Positions 1 through 11,884 of a stretch of 32,804 bases of DNA are shown piece after piece. The position numbers were made by a program, and so were the translations under genes. A model generated the notes under the pieces. It was given only the letters and a program-made list of their open reading frames with translations. It ran no database searches and was not told the origin of the DNA. The stretch comes from Rhizophagus sp. LPA8_4_AMF. Lineage: Eukaryota > Glomeromycota > Glomeromycetes > Glomerales > Glomeraceae. The first letter of the stretch is position 1; every line of letters starts with the position of its first letter. The stretch spans positions 1 through 32,804 of the forward strand of contig JADRCO010000481.1 in the NCBI GenBank assembly GCA_021464525.1, read 5' to 3'.

Positions 1-3000
1 ATATTTCTTCAGTATTTGATCGTTTGATTAATAATTGTGATCCTGAAGAAGAAGGTAAAGAAATTCATAGCATAGTTATTCATAATGATAACAGTAAAGT
101 AGGGTCGCCTAGAGAAATGTCATTTTCTGAAACTAAATGTAAAAATAGTGGTAAAAAGCATACGATATATCATTTACAAAAGAAAGAAACAAAACCACTT
201 GTAAATAATAAAGAGCCATGGGTGATAGATGGTTATGATCGAACTTCTGTATTTCTTGATGAAGAAGAAACTACGCAATTGTTTATCGGAAGAAGTACCA
301 TTCAAGTGTGGCGTAAAAATACTGGAAATAAAATAAATAAAAAGGTGGAACTTGAATATATTTGGACTAATAATGTCAAAGCGGATAGGGAGTTAAAAGT
401 TGATGAATTATATATTGGAAGAGATCGATCCTTTTATATTAAGGTTAGATGGGACGGATTAAAGGATAATGAATTCTTTGAAGTTAAATGGCCATATAGT
501 GATAATCATGTGACTCCAATAATACATGCTTGTGATGCTCTTGAACATTTAAATTATCGAAGAAACAAATTGGTTGGACATAAAAAGCAATATGAATTCG
601 AGGATATGAAAGATCGTATATCTTGCATCATTTGGAGATTCATTAAAAATAAACCAAAGATTTGGCGATTAATGGATGTACGTTTTGATATTATGGCAAA
701 AATTATAATTGGAGGTTCAAATACTTTGATTAAATATATTTTATTTGGTAATGAAAAAGATAAGAATTGGAATTTACACATTCCTAAATTAAATCGATGG
801 GAGAACGAAGACGAAAAAAAGTTTAAAACGGAAACTATTGAAGAGAAAGGAAAGACGAAAATAAAAAATTTAAGTGATTTACAAATCGCGATCCACTTAT
901 GTAAAAAAGGTAATTTATTTGCTTCTTAATAAATAATTAATATAAAATGCATCTCTTTAAACAAAATTTAAAATTAAATAGGTCTTGAGTATAATCGTAG
1001 ATCTTTAATTGTCGCTTATTTACTTGAATACTACACGAATAACTCACTCAAACACATCGGTTGGCTATCTACTGTTTCGGAAGCGTTACCAGATTTATGT
1101 AATAAATGTAATCTAAGTTTGTATCTTTTTATTCTTTATTTTCTTTTTCATTAACTAGTGTTATAGTTTCTAAATTTTTTTCGTTAAATAGAAAGCTTCG
1201 TTAAGGAAATATTCTTTAAAAGATGTATCTCAGGCGTTGAGATATCTGACATGATCGATTATACAGATCTTACACCTAAAGAAATCGAAGTTACCGTAAA
1301 AACATCACAAGAATTTATAGCATTTAATCCAAACACAAAACTTATTTCAAAAGACGAAACACAAAAATCAATTAGTTTACGTTTAAAAGAACTTTACATG
1401 AAAATATTCTCGAGTACAGAGAATCTTTCTCCAACTGTAAAAATAATCCCATTGCGTAATTTTACCGTCAACAAGAGACAAATTCTGAAACATAGGACAT
1501 TTTTATCAAAAGTCTTTCAAGATGCATTCATTCCTCGGAGATACTTATTAAAGAATATACAACTTAGTCCACTTGTTCAGATTGTTAGAAACCAAAAAGA
1601 TGATGATATATTTGATAATCCAGCAATGGAAGCTGCAATTAATTATAAGTGGGACCCAACAAGAAATTATTTCCTTAGAGTTTTTTTTACGTATATTTTA
1701 TTCGCAGCTTGTTTCGCAGCTTTGGTAGGATGTTATTTAGGTCATGTTGAAGCAACTGGACATTTACGTAACTTTTTTGTTTTCCTTTTTATTCTATTTT
1801 ATTATTCTGGTATTTACTTATTCTTGGTAGAATGTAGACAGTATCAACATCATGGTTGGAGACATTATATAGATTTCTTTAATTTTGTAGATTTAGCTTC
1901 AGTTATTACTTCAATAGTTATGGTATCAGTTTATATTACTCCTGGCTTTAAATTATCAAATGCATTTGCTGATATTGTAGCTACATCAAACATAACTGCT
2001 GGTTTCTCTTTTACAATGTTATTACTTTGGTTTGAATTCGTAAGTATTCATAAATTAATTTCTTTACTTTTTAATCATTTTGATTAAAAAAAAATTTTTC
2101 TTTTTTTTCAAAAAAAATTAGATCCTATATCTTCGATTGTTTTCAGGTAAATAAATATATAATATTTATAAATCGGTTTTTATTGCCAAATTAATAATTT
2201 CATATAATCATAATTATTATTTTTAGAACCTGCGAAATATATTTACATTATATTAAATATTATAAAAAGGACATATTTATTCGTCGTTTTCATGTTAATG
2301 GTTGTCCTTGCGCTTTCTCACGTGTTTTTGCTCTTATTACAACATACGGACTTTTCTGATCTTGATGATATCACTTCCAAGACGTTAAGCTATACTATAC
2401 AAAATAGTGCGGGTGATATGGTCGGCACATCTGTACAAGATTTTAATCGAAAACTTGATAATCCAAGTAAAGATTTTGGTACATCATTTCTTTCAACATA
2501 TGCTTGGTTACGTGGTTTTTATCCACAACAAGCTATCTGGAATTTTTGGGCAGTTGAAGCGTTAACTTTGATTGGTAGTCTTTTCTTAATAACTATCGTA
2601 CAAAATATATTTATCGCTTTTATATGGTAAATTTATTTTTTTTTATTTTTATTTTTATTTTTATTTTTAATTAATTTATTTAAAAAAATTTCAGGGCTGT
2701 ATATACTGAAGCATCTGAGAATGGACGTATTGCATTATTACGATATCGTGCCGAACTTATATCAGATTATGAAGCTTTAGATGAAATACATTTTTTTACT
2801 TCACCTTCAATTTCAGAACCAAAATATATTTATTATGTAGGTAAATCAAAAAGTTATGATGCATGGGAGAAATTAGTAAAAACTTATGAAAATAAATTAT
2901 ATGATGATTTAGAAAAGATGATGGATGAAACTGAATTATCATTTAAAGAGAGTTATAATGAGAATTCATTTTTAAATTATAATGAAATTGATTATAATCC

Positions 3001-3043
3001 TATTAATGATGATGGTAGTTCAAGAAGTGATAATGATGATTGA
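1..3043 (+). CDS. TRP-like ion-transport domain protein, 5' partial, six exons
   Basis: Exons read: 1-909, 982-1116, 1192-2039, 2122-2146, 2227-2626 and 2695-3043. Joined in frame they give 887 residues ending at TGA; the start lies upstream of the window. Residues 1 to about 500 form a soluble part. About 508-760 holds six hydrophobic helices: NYFLRVFF..., FFVFLFILFYYSGIYLF, a segment after YIDFFNFVDLAS, TMLLLWFEF, FMLMVVLALSHVFLLLL and LIGSLFLITIVQNIFIAF. A loop with STYAWLRGFYP precedes the last helix, where a pore loop would sit. The tail is acidic (DDGSSRSDNDD). The pattern matches the ion-transport (PF00520-like) family expanded in arbuscular mycorrhizal fungi, whose N-terminal part often carries beta-propeller repeats; that part is not in the window. 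It is probably a plasma- or endomembrane cation channel, but selectivity cannot be read. Exon 4 is only 25 nt and is needed to keep the fourth helix and the frame. Confidence 0.85.
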
Positions 3044-4743
3044 TTCACTTATTAGTAAAATTGATGAAATTTACAAAATAATGTAGACACTAGTATATAA
3101 TATTATAGTATATATATATATTTCTTTTATATATATATGGTATGTTTGTGATTCTTTTATTATAATTATTACAATTATCATAAACGAAAAAATAAAAAAA
3201 AAATGGGTATCAAAATTTCTAATAAAGTTTTTAGAGGTCATTCAATCCAAATTCAATCGTTCCATTTTAAAGTGAAAAAAGTGAAAGTAATGGTAAAATT
3301 TGTTACCCTAAAAAACAATGTGATTTAACCTCAAACAGCGGCCCATATTCAACAAATGATAAAATGAATTAAAAAGAATTTTTATATTTTTCTTGAGAAA
3401 GACCTTAGAGTAAATCGGATTTTGAACCATTATCGTAAAAAAAGAGAGAAAAACTAAAAAAAAAAGTCAAAATAAAATCATCGAACTTTTAATGTAGTTA
3501 TGTTAAAATAATTCATTCATTAAAAATATTTGTAGAAATAACAAATCTAGGATTATAACAAATGTACAGTGTGTATATATATCAAAATTAATTTCGAATT
3601 GTTATTTATTTAATTAATTATCTGTTATTTATTTTTTCTTCTAACCATTATTATTCGATCGCCGAAAATTATGTCACTCGTAACTTCTCTAACAAGTATA
3701 AATGAAAATTTTTAATTGACCCCAAACAGTTCGATTAGTAATGGTTGGTACACCAGATGTAGACAAGACTGCTATAATAAAAATTTTAAATACAAGAATC
3801 ATATTAAACTACTATTATCGCCAAAGTAGAAATTCCCTGCCTGTTCTTTAAGCGGTAAGGTTTCGGCCTGCTTGTCAAGATCACGTTTAATTGATCACAT
3901 GTAATAGATCATGTGATAAATCAATAAAACTCGAGCGAAATTATATTAATGAATTACTGTAATTATTTAAAGAGTATTGCTAAATATCACCGCCACTTTA
4001 CCAAAATCAGAGTAGAATTTTGAGTAGAATAAAAATATCATGAAACTCCATCCACTAAGTATGTCTGCTAATTACTGTGCAGAATTTTAAATAAAAATGA
4101 CTAGTAATCAAAAAATGTAATTTACCACAAGCACACCACCACAATTTAGTCTTATCAAAGTTGTTGGTTATCATCCAAAAGATTCAGTTTTTTTATTTAA
4201 TTATAGTTATCAATAAATATAATTATGATAGATGATTCTCAAAAATAATGAGATAATTGATACCTAAGATTCCCAATATAACATATCACCGAACTGCAGA
4301 TGATATTTTAATCATTATACCCAATAATTGGCCAAGATCATGCTTCATATAAATAGCTATTAACATATATAGTATTGTTAATACCTGTAAAATTTTGATA
4401 TATGTGATATTTAATTTAAATGTCGTAATGCGTCAAAAATATTAAAATTTATGCAATTGTAAAAAATCAGTATGTCAAAAACAGTATTGATCCTATTTGG
4501 GTGCATAATAATGATAGTAAATATTGTTTCCTTCATCTCTGATGCCGTGGTTAAAGTATAAATTTATTGAATTATTAATATATCATACAAGATCAAAAGT
4601 AATTTCTTTTCGTTCGACTAGAATACGACTACTGAAAAGTGAAAATATTGGCAAGTTGGAATTAATGAATTCTATTCCTTTCCTACGTTCTAAACTCATT
4701 TTCGTGAATAATATTTAACTCTTTTTCTATTGGTCTTGTTTCT
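3044..4743. other. Intergenic, no gene seen
   Basis: This is a very AT-rich spacer between the 3' end of the channel gene and the 3' end of the SANT gene. A possible polyadenylation signal follows the channel stop. A perfect 8-bp inverted repeat (ATCACATG / CATGTGAT, 8-nt loop) lies at 3894-3917. The 64-codon open frame at 4524-4718 has no recognisable sequence and is not called. Confidence 0.6.
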
Positions 4744-5678
4744 TCACTTATCACGACCATTACATTGTCCAAGAATGTTTTCTATTATTGACTTGTACTG
4801 AACTGGAATTTTCTCTTCATTTAAAATACCGTTCTAAATAAAACGATTGGCTCATCAGAAATCAAAAAAATTTCATTTTTATATATATACATTTTTTTTT
4901 AAAAAACAACAATACCATGTAATGTTGCTTATCGTTTTTCCATCTAATGTGACACTGTTTCTGTGAATAACTATAGCCATTGGTGAACATCCACTTAGAG
5001 GCACCATGCCAGAGTTCTTTTTTTACATTACTATGAGGGTTATTCAGTTGTTTGATTTTATCTTTATTTTGTTCCAGATATGATAATAAACATATGTTCG
5101 CTTCGTAACTCCAAAAGCATCGTTTTGTGTTTCTTCCCTGTTCAAAAATTCTTTCTACTAAAAAAATATCGTTCTAAATAAAAATCAGAGATCAAAAAAT
5201 GTTTCATTTTATATTCTTTTCATTTCATTTTTTTTTTTTTTTAAAAAAAAAAATAACTTACCGTGTAATGTTGTTTATTGTTTTTCCATCTATTGTAACA
5301 TTGTTTCTGTGAATAACTATAGCCATTAGTGAGCATCCACTTAGAGGCACCATGCCAAAGTTCTTCTTTTACACTACTATGAGGGTTATTCAGTCTTTCG
5401 ATTTTATCTTTATTTTGTTTCAAATATGTTAATAGACACGCGTCCGCTTCGTCATTCCAAGAGCATCGGCTTGTTATTCTTCCAGACGATAATTTTCGCG
5501 ATTTACTTTCACTGCATGATATTCGTTTTAGACTTTTGTACACAGATGTTGTACCTTCACTCGAAAAAGACATTTGTTTTGGGCTCTCACATATGTATGT
5601 TGAACTGTTCCAAGATAGCTTTTGTGTTACGCCTTCGCCAGGAGATTCAGTTAATCCTAATGAAAAAAAGAAAGTCAT
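4744..5678 (-). CDS. Double Myb/SANT-like (trihelix) DNA-binding protein
   Basis: Three exons on the minus strand: 5678-5262, 5173-4916 and 4833-4744, all joined in phase 0, giving 254 residues. Two Myb/SANT-like domains are present, at about residues 70-139 (end of exon 1) and 158-225 (exon 2). Each has the trihelix pattern with spaced tryptophans: W-(N/S)-(D/Y)-EA near the start, ELWHGASKWM in the middle and QKQC-x2-RWKN-x-KQHY at the end. The last exon adds a 29-residue tail. The family binds DNA, and in these fungi it is highly expanded, some members probably deriving from transposons. The two domains are close copies, and the introns and exon starts match too, so the gene grew by tandem exon duplication. 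The ATG at 5676-5678 was chosen because a stop precedes it in frame. However, a TTTCATTAG acceptor-like site at 5657-5665 means that an upstream first exon is possible. Confidence 0.65.
4834..5490 (-). repeat. Tandem duplication of a SANT exon plus intron (offset about 346 bp)
   Basis: The segment with the first SANT domain and following intron reappears about 346 bp downstream on the minus strand. The exon ends (5262 and 4916), introns (5174-5261 and 4834-4915) and beginnings of the next exons (AACGATATTTT and AACGGTATTTT) align. Differences are scattered point changes and small indels in the intron. Confidence 0.8.
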
Positions 5679-6397
5679 TATTACTCAATTAGCAGCTCTC
5701 GTCATATGTTGATAGTTTTATTGGCTACAAATTCGAATCTCTATTCTCTGATATTATTTCACCCTTTAACCTTATACGGCAATAAAAGATCAATACAAAG
5801 TTTAAACAATTATATAATCACTTTGAGAGGGATTATCAACATTATGTGAGAAATAACTTGTTCCTGGCGAAAAGACAGTGACCAACCCTATTACAAAAAG
5901 AGATTATTCAACATATAATTAATATACAGCATAACTAATTTCTTCATATTATAATTTATGTAGGATAAACTTTTTGAATATGGCAATAAAAGAAAAAAAA
6001 AAAAAATAATGAAAACCTCTTTTATAGATCATCGTTTGTGACATTGAAAGGATAAGGAAGACTTATTAAAAAAAGTAACGACGTGTCGACGGTCGACGTT
6101 TAAGCAACATTCGTTTATTGGCTTATTTTCACGTGATGATCAACATTAACCAGCCAATAGAATTAAAATAAAATTAAAAGTTATTTTATTGGATTGTAAA
6201 TAAAATTATTGTAACACAGCAAAAAAATAATTTTAAAGATCATTACAGTATTCAATGTATCAAACGAACTAGATTGATAATAAAAAGGAACTATATAAGT
6301 AAGTATATTAAATATTTCTTTGTAACTATAATAATAAATAACTATTAAATTACATACCATTGTTTGATTTGTAGAATTCAAATCAGAATTTAGTAAA
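5679..6397. other. Spacer upstream of the double-SANT gene
   Basis: AT-rich spacer that should hold the promoter of the SANT gene. A palindromic CACGTG followed by AT is at 6130-6135. No convincing coding sequence was found. Confidence 0.5.
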
Positions 6398-6980
6398 CTA
6401 AATTCCTGATGCCCTTCGCTCTTCTCTTTCTTTTCTTTCAATTTCTCTCTTTTCTCGTTCCTTTCTTTTATATTCTTTTTCTTCCATTCTTTTTATAGAT
6501 AAGATCTTCCAACATATTCTTACTTCAGATCTGTTAGCTTTTCGTAGTTCTTCTTGAGTAGATTCATCAGACCTGTTCTTTCATTTACTTCGACCAGTAA
6601 TTTCATTAAATGGGACATCATCCTTTCCAATACCAGCTTCAAGATCTAAACTACTATCTAGTAATTGTTAAACCATCAAGAATTTCCTCTACTTCTGTTT
6701 ATGTCGTACTTCAATTGGATTATTTCCAGATTTTTTGCCATGGTCCATATCATCCTAAATAAAATAATTTTTAATAGGATACAAAAAAAGAAGTTTAAAT
6801 AAAATTATTAATAAAGAGTACCTTATAATTTTTTTTATGTTTTTTTCATTTAACCGCGCACTGTTCAGCAGAATATTGCCTCTGTATTACTACTACTGCC
6901 AAATTTGTACTTAATTTGTTTACTACTTCTGTCTGTTCTATTAAAAGCGAAAGTAAAAATTTGATACTATCATCATTCTA
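6398..6980 (-). pseudogene. Decayed Myb/SANT-like gene
   Basis: Reading downwards from 6980, one frame gives NDDSIKFLLSLLIEQTEV, then a helix ending QYSAEQCAVK-stop-KKHKKNYK. That is a trihelix/SANT domain with a stop (TAG, 6978-6980) where the first tryptophan is expected and a TGA (6846-6848) where the last is expected. A donor after AAG (6822) and a TTTATTTAG acceptor before 6754 flank an intron. The next exon reads DDMDHGKKSGNN..., shifts frame near 6685, and continues as SLDLEAGIGKDDVPFNEITG. It meets a TGA at 6581-6583 and ends in a charged helix (MEEKEYKRKEREKREIERKE) with a TAG at 6398. Two lost tryptophans, an internal TGA and at least two frameshifts make it non-functional. It is a diverged relative of the adjacent SANT gene, not a recent copy. 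Confidence 0.65.
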
Positions 6981-8008
6981 TCTATATGAATGGAAAATAA
7001 TGTTGATATTGATAATATTAATATATTAATCTATTATACCTACTATATACTATTTGGTAGATTATTATTATTATTATTAAGTATTTGTAAGTTCGTTCTT
7101 TGATACTTATAATTTCTCCACTCTTTTCTAAGACTTACTTATGCTTATGGAATATATTATTCCAATGGCAAGACTTTTTTTTTTTTATTATCTTAAGAAC
7201 TTTGCGAATTATTGTCATTTTTATTAAAAGTTTCCTCAGCGTGAAATGTGTGAAGAGAATTAAACGAAACTAAAGGAAAAATTTGTTAAAGAAAAAATTT
7301 ATGCATAAGGTAACGACTGGTAAGTGGGATCAATCGTGTGGTATACCCTGGATTGGAAAAATCCAATCCAAATGGATCTAGTTGATCGACTCTATCCAAT
7401 CCAATTGAATTTGTGAAATTTGATGAACGCACCCAAACACCCAATTGACTCAATATTCTTTATTTCCTAAAATATTTTTTTCTTTTTTTTTTATATTAAA
7501 ACAAAAACATTTATTTTGATTAGAATATAAGTAATATTTGATGAAAATTAAAAAAACAAACCTTGAATTACTCTTCTTTTTTTGCTTCCAAAGAAAGGAA
7601 CAAATTGTTATAATTTATATGTTACACACCAATTAGTGATTTGTTGTTAGATCCACATTACTGGTTTCGGTTACAACTTACAAACATGCTGTTAAAATCC
7701 TTACATAAAAAAATCACAAATAATTCCGATCTATCTGATATTTTTTTTTTTTTTTTTTAAAAAATAATAAATTTGCTTTAAATCAAAGTACTGTATATTA
7801 ATAACAAAAAAATTTATGTGAATTTCAATTTTCTAATAAAAAAAATTTTATTAAATTTAAATGTCCTTTTGTATGAAAGAAAATGAAAAAAGATAGACAA
7901 GTAAACAAAATTGTTATTTAAAAAAATATATGTTATCTATCTATAGTGCACAGAATTGACTCAACCCTCCCCCCGTAATCTAACTCTCATAATGTAACAG
8001 GATGTTAG
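6981..8008. other. Intergenic, no gene seen
   Basis: AT-rich DNA with long A and T runs. A perfect 8-bp hairpin (GGATTGGA, AAAA loop, TCCAATCC) is at 7350-7369, and a further ATCCAATCCAA copy lies near 7395. This cluster may be an old repeat edge. No open frame looks coding. Confidence 0.5.
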
Positions 8009-9318
8009 TTAATATGGAAGACAATCAGGACGTAAATTTCTTCTTTTAAATTTTTGTAACTTATATCGCTGGATGAGATGACATGCTACCAAACATGAAA
8101 CATATATTATATTTAATGGTTGGAAATTTAATTTCATTTGCCATCCAAGAGTGATAAGCATTGTGATAAAAATTGCGGTTTTCTAAGAAATCATTATAGT
8201 TAGTTATTTGTAAAACATAAAAAAAAAACGTATATAAAAATACATAATTATTTACTTTAGATTTAAAACTACCAGTAGTACTTAAGATCTTGCCAATTGC
8301 GGTTACAAGCTACAAAAAAAGGGAATCACTTAAGTATTTAAAAAATTTCAGCAACCTCAAAAAAAAGCTACGGTAATTACCTCAGCGTCACAAATTATTG
8401 GTAATAAAATTCTACTGACAAAGGTTTTATTCAATCCAGACCCTTCAATTGACCTAACTAGATATTCAGCGGAAAATGCTACAACTACTACTAATGATGC
8501 CAAAAAAAATAATGATAAGACAACAGATAATCGTCGATGTTGTCTTTCCTCATGATATAAATCTAAATTAGGTTTAATCTAAAAACAACAATAGAAAGTT
8601 AATAATATTCAAGTTATAGCAAGTTAACATTCAAGTTACGAAAAGTAAAAAAAGTAAATTTACTAACCTGGAAATAACGATAAAGAATTGTGAATATTAA
8701 TATAACTGTTGCCATTATATAAGGCAAATTTAAAAGTTGATTATCAATACTTTCGACAGCAAAATTAAAAGCTGCAGGGATGATTAAACTATAATATGCT
8801 AAGGTCGTTAAACTTAAACCTTTAAATTTTTGTTTTTTAATTGTATTAAAGCGCATTCCGGACACTAATAATAGATTTAATATAATAGAACCAAGTAACA
8901 ACGACTGAATAAGGCGTATTCTCCCATCTTTTAGCGCTACCATAAAGAAAATTACTTCTACCGCATTACCAAGAATAACCCTTAACAAAAAACCCAATTT
9001 CTGCGAAAAAAAAAGAATAAATCAATTCCGAGAAATTTTGAAATTTAAATTTAATTATTTTATAATAAATACCTTATCGACTTGATAACTAATATCATCA
9101 ACTACAAATTCGAATAATTTGGCAAAAGGTACTAAAGCCAAATAAATCAGAATGAAAACCCAAGTATCGTTCCACTCTAATACATGAACTAAATACCCGA
9201 GAGGCATAAATATTAATAAATAATTTACTCTCGAATTGGAAATTATAATCATGAGACATTCTATCCCGGATGTTTGTGTGGGCGAAAATACTGAATATAT
9301 TGAACCATAATGTTCCAT
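8009..9318 (-). CDS. CAX-type cation/proton exchanger-like protein, copy 1
   Basis: Five exons on the minus strand: 9318-9073, 9000-8668, 8578-8381, 8309-8256 and 8182-8009, every junction in phase 0, 334 residues. Exon 2 opens with KLGFLLRVILGNAVEVIFFM, the first conserved repeat (c-1) of the Ca2+/cation antiporter family with its GNAVE ion-site motif at residues 93-97, followed by LLLGSIILNLLLVSGM. Exon 3 carries two membrane segments and ends in LLPIICDAE; exon 4 continues LVTAIGK. This is where family members have the second motif (...PIVGNAAEHVTA...), so G and N are lost and one residue is missing. Exon 5 corresponds to the ...LGW... helix, and the chain stops early compared with yeast Vcx1-type proteins of about 400 residues. 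The family moves Ca2+ into vacuoles against protons; whether this protein still transports is doubtful. It is a tandem paralogue of the gene at 11885-13186. Confidence 0.75.
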
Positions 9319-11884
9319 GATAGTTAAAGTATTACTGATTAATAAAAAATAATCTGTGGAGTTTTAAAAGAGGTGTATGCCATATATTGTAGATCACTAA
9401 ACGATTGGGTTGTGTTTATATTTATAAATGATCACCTGACCTTTCTTTCACTTTTATGACAAAATAACTAGAAATCACATGATCCATAAGGGTACATTGC
9501 GTAACTAACGTGCGACAATGTGGTCATCACTGCGCGGAATCCCAAAGTATCTTCATGAAGTTCATGAAGTTTCCTGGTGCTCAGACGACGCCAAAAGATG
9601 GTAACGAGATTCCCCTCTTTATGGGTTTATTGTAGAAGTTATTCCTTGAACATAACACATTAACGGCTCGACATTATTTAAAATAAACTATATCTCAAAA
9701 AACATATTATCATATATTATCGTCTTCCAATTCTTTGTCATTTCTATCGACGCCAATGAGAAAAAAACTATAAAAATTATATTTACTGATGTTTGAAAAA
9801 TCAAATTAAATGAAAAAATTATTTGTATTTAAAAGTTTTTTTAGTTTTTTTTGGGTGAAAAATATGCTTTTTTATACCTTCCGGGGTTGGTTCCCATAAT
9901 AAACCCAAAAGGAAATCTTCATGTACAACTCGCATTAGCTTGGTTTCACAAAATGCATTGATTGCATTAATATTGTTCTTATCAGCAACATCGGTATGCC
10001 TTTATTTATGATGACACATGGTCATTTGACTATACAATGATCCTGTGATACCATACAGAATCATATCAGATATTGCGTAGCATTTTTTTCAAATAGAAGA
10101 TTAATAAATCTAAAATGTGTTTCTAGGTTTAAATAAATTTATTTGCTGCTCTTCGAAATGAAGAGACTTGTTTATTTTATCGAATAAGCAATATTTTCAA
10201 GAATACTCACGTTAAATAAGCCAGAAATTAATAATTGGAACGATAGCACCGGCTTGACATTATAATTTGCATGCTCGTATAGTTCATATGAAAGTCTATC
10301 AATTATAATTTAAATAAAATGAAGTGCAAATTATTTGGCTAGTCAAAATCGGGATGCCGATCATCAATGTTTATAGGTTTAAAGAATTATATCACTCGCG
10401 ACTTTTTTCGTTACACACTATATGTAAATTAATTATTACGTAAAAATATACTTAAAATTCAGCAAAAAGTCATGAAAATTTTGAAGTAATTTACAATATT
10501 TTTGTCAATTTCTCATTTATTTTATAATATTTAAATAAATATTTGTTAAATTACCCTCCTTTTTTGCTTCCATACTCTTTCATTCTAGGTGCAGACATTT
10601 GTTGAAGCTTTATGGTTACGTCAACTTTTTTGGCGTCAACTTCAGTAGTGTTGGGACTTCGTTAATGACTTGATGTGAAATGCCTTAGACTTGACATTAT
10701 AATTTTAGACTTGGTACACATGCACAAGTTTAATATTTTTCATTACGTACTACTATAACGACAAGAAAACAGAAATGGCAGCTAACATAGCCACTAATAT
10801 TTCTCTTACTCCATTATTAAACTAATGCTAATATAGAGGATGATGATTTCGATCCAATTAATATATTTGATAATGGTTTGAATAGATTAAAAGAGTAATC
10901 CAAAGGATATAAATAGTAGTGTTAATTAAAAGAGTAGTAAGCACAATAAAGGAAAATAGAATTTGTTTTTTTAATATATAAAAATAAATATATTTTGATA
11001 TATGAATTTACGTCAATGACGTAACACAATATAGAGATGCTAATCATTTTTTTGTTATAATAAATATACTTTACGAAAAAAAAAGAATGTAATTATGTAC
11101 GGTACCTTATTTTTATAATACGTAAATTAGGTAAAAAAGATTTAGTTTTATTGGGAGAATAGTATATTATTGAATTTTGAAAATCGTGTTCAAGAGCCAT
11201 TTGATACTTGATTAAATCGTTACGGTATTAAAAATATAGTATATGCGTACAAGTAGTCCAAAAATAATTACTGATTAACCTAAAACAGTTGTTTTTCGGG
11301 TTGTAATAATTATTATTCTTTGTACCAGAGTCAAGAAAGCGAGAAAAAAAGTACTTAGATAATACAGTAATATTACGTTCGTAATTTAAAAGCGGAATTG
11401 CATGATAGTCACGATCAATATGAAGTTATTTATTAAAATAAGAGAGATTAAATAAATAAAATTTTTCTAATCTATTATATCTTTCAGTTTTATTGCGGTG
11501 CTTTTTGAAAAAGTTAAAATGTCGTTGTATGAAAATTGTAATCTATAAAAAAAGGTGAATCGAAATCTTACGAAAAAAGGTATTATTATTAAAAATTTGT
11601 TGTATGAAATCAGAAATTGCCATTTTTGGGGGAAATTTTCGACTTTGGGGAATGATTAACAAAATCGTCATTTCGAAAAAAAAATTAAAAGAAATCGCCG
11701 TTTTTAAAAAAAAAATTAAAAGAAATCGCCGTTTTTAAAAAAAAATTAAGAAAATATTAAAGTAAAAAAATTGCCAATTGTCCATTTAAAGAAAACAAAA
11801 AGAAGATTGTCATTAAAGAAAATAAATTTCGAGAGAGGGTAAGTAAATTCCAGATTTACTCGTTTCATGAATATCTTGTGGTTT
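9319..11884. other. Intergenic between CAX-like paralogues
   Basis: The upstream part should hold the promoter of CAX copy 1. Weak coding-like fragments occur on the plus strand. At 10775-10898 an ATG reads MAANIATNISLTPLLN, then, after a frame change or acceptor, NIEDDDFDPINIFDNG to a TAA. Near 11100-11260 are short pieces interrupted by stops, including RYGIKNIVYAYK. Neither is enough to name a gene. A short tandem repeat lies at 11662-11750. Confidence 0.4.
11662..11750. repeat. Short tandem repeat, about 3 x 31 bp
   Basis: Three head-to-tail units begin at 11662, 11692 and 11723 with AAATCG. Units 2 and 3 share AAATCGCCGTTTTTAAAAA followed by an A run and ATTAA; unit 1 is diverged. It lies just beyond the 3' end of CAX copy 2. 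Confidence 0.7.

Noticed and set aside
4524..4718. 64-codon plus-strand open frame
   Set aside because: No recognisable domain, composition typical of random AT-rich sequence, and it lies just past the end of the SANT gene.
7350..7369. GGATTGGA hairpin as a transposon end
   Set aside because: No matching distant inverted copy or target duplication could be found, so it is only recorded as a local palindrome.
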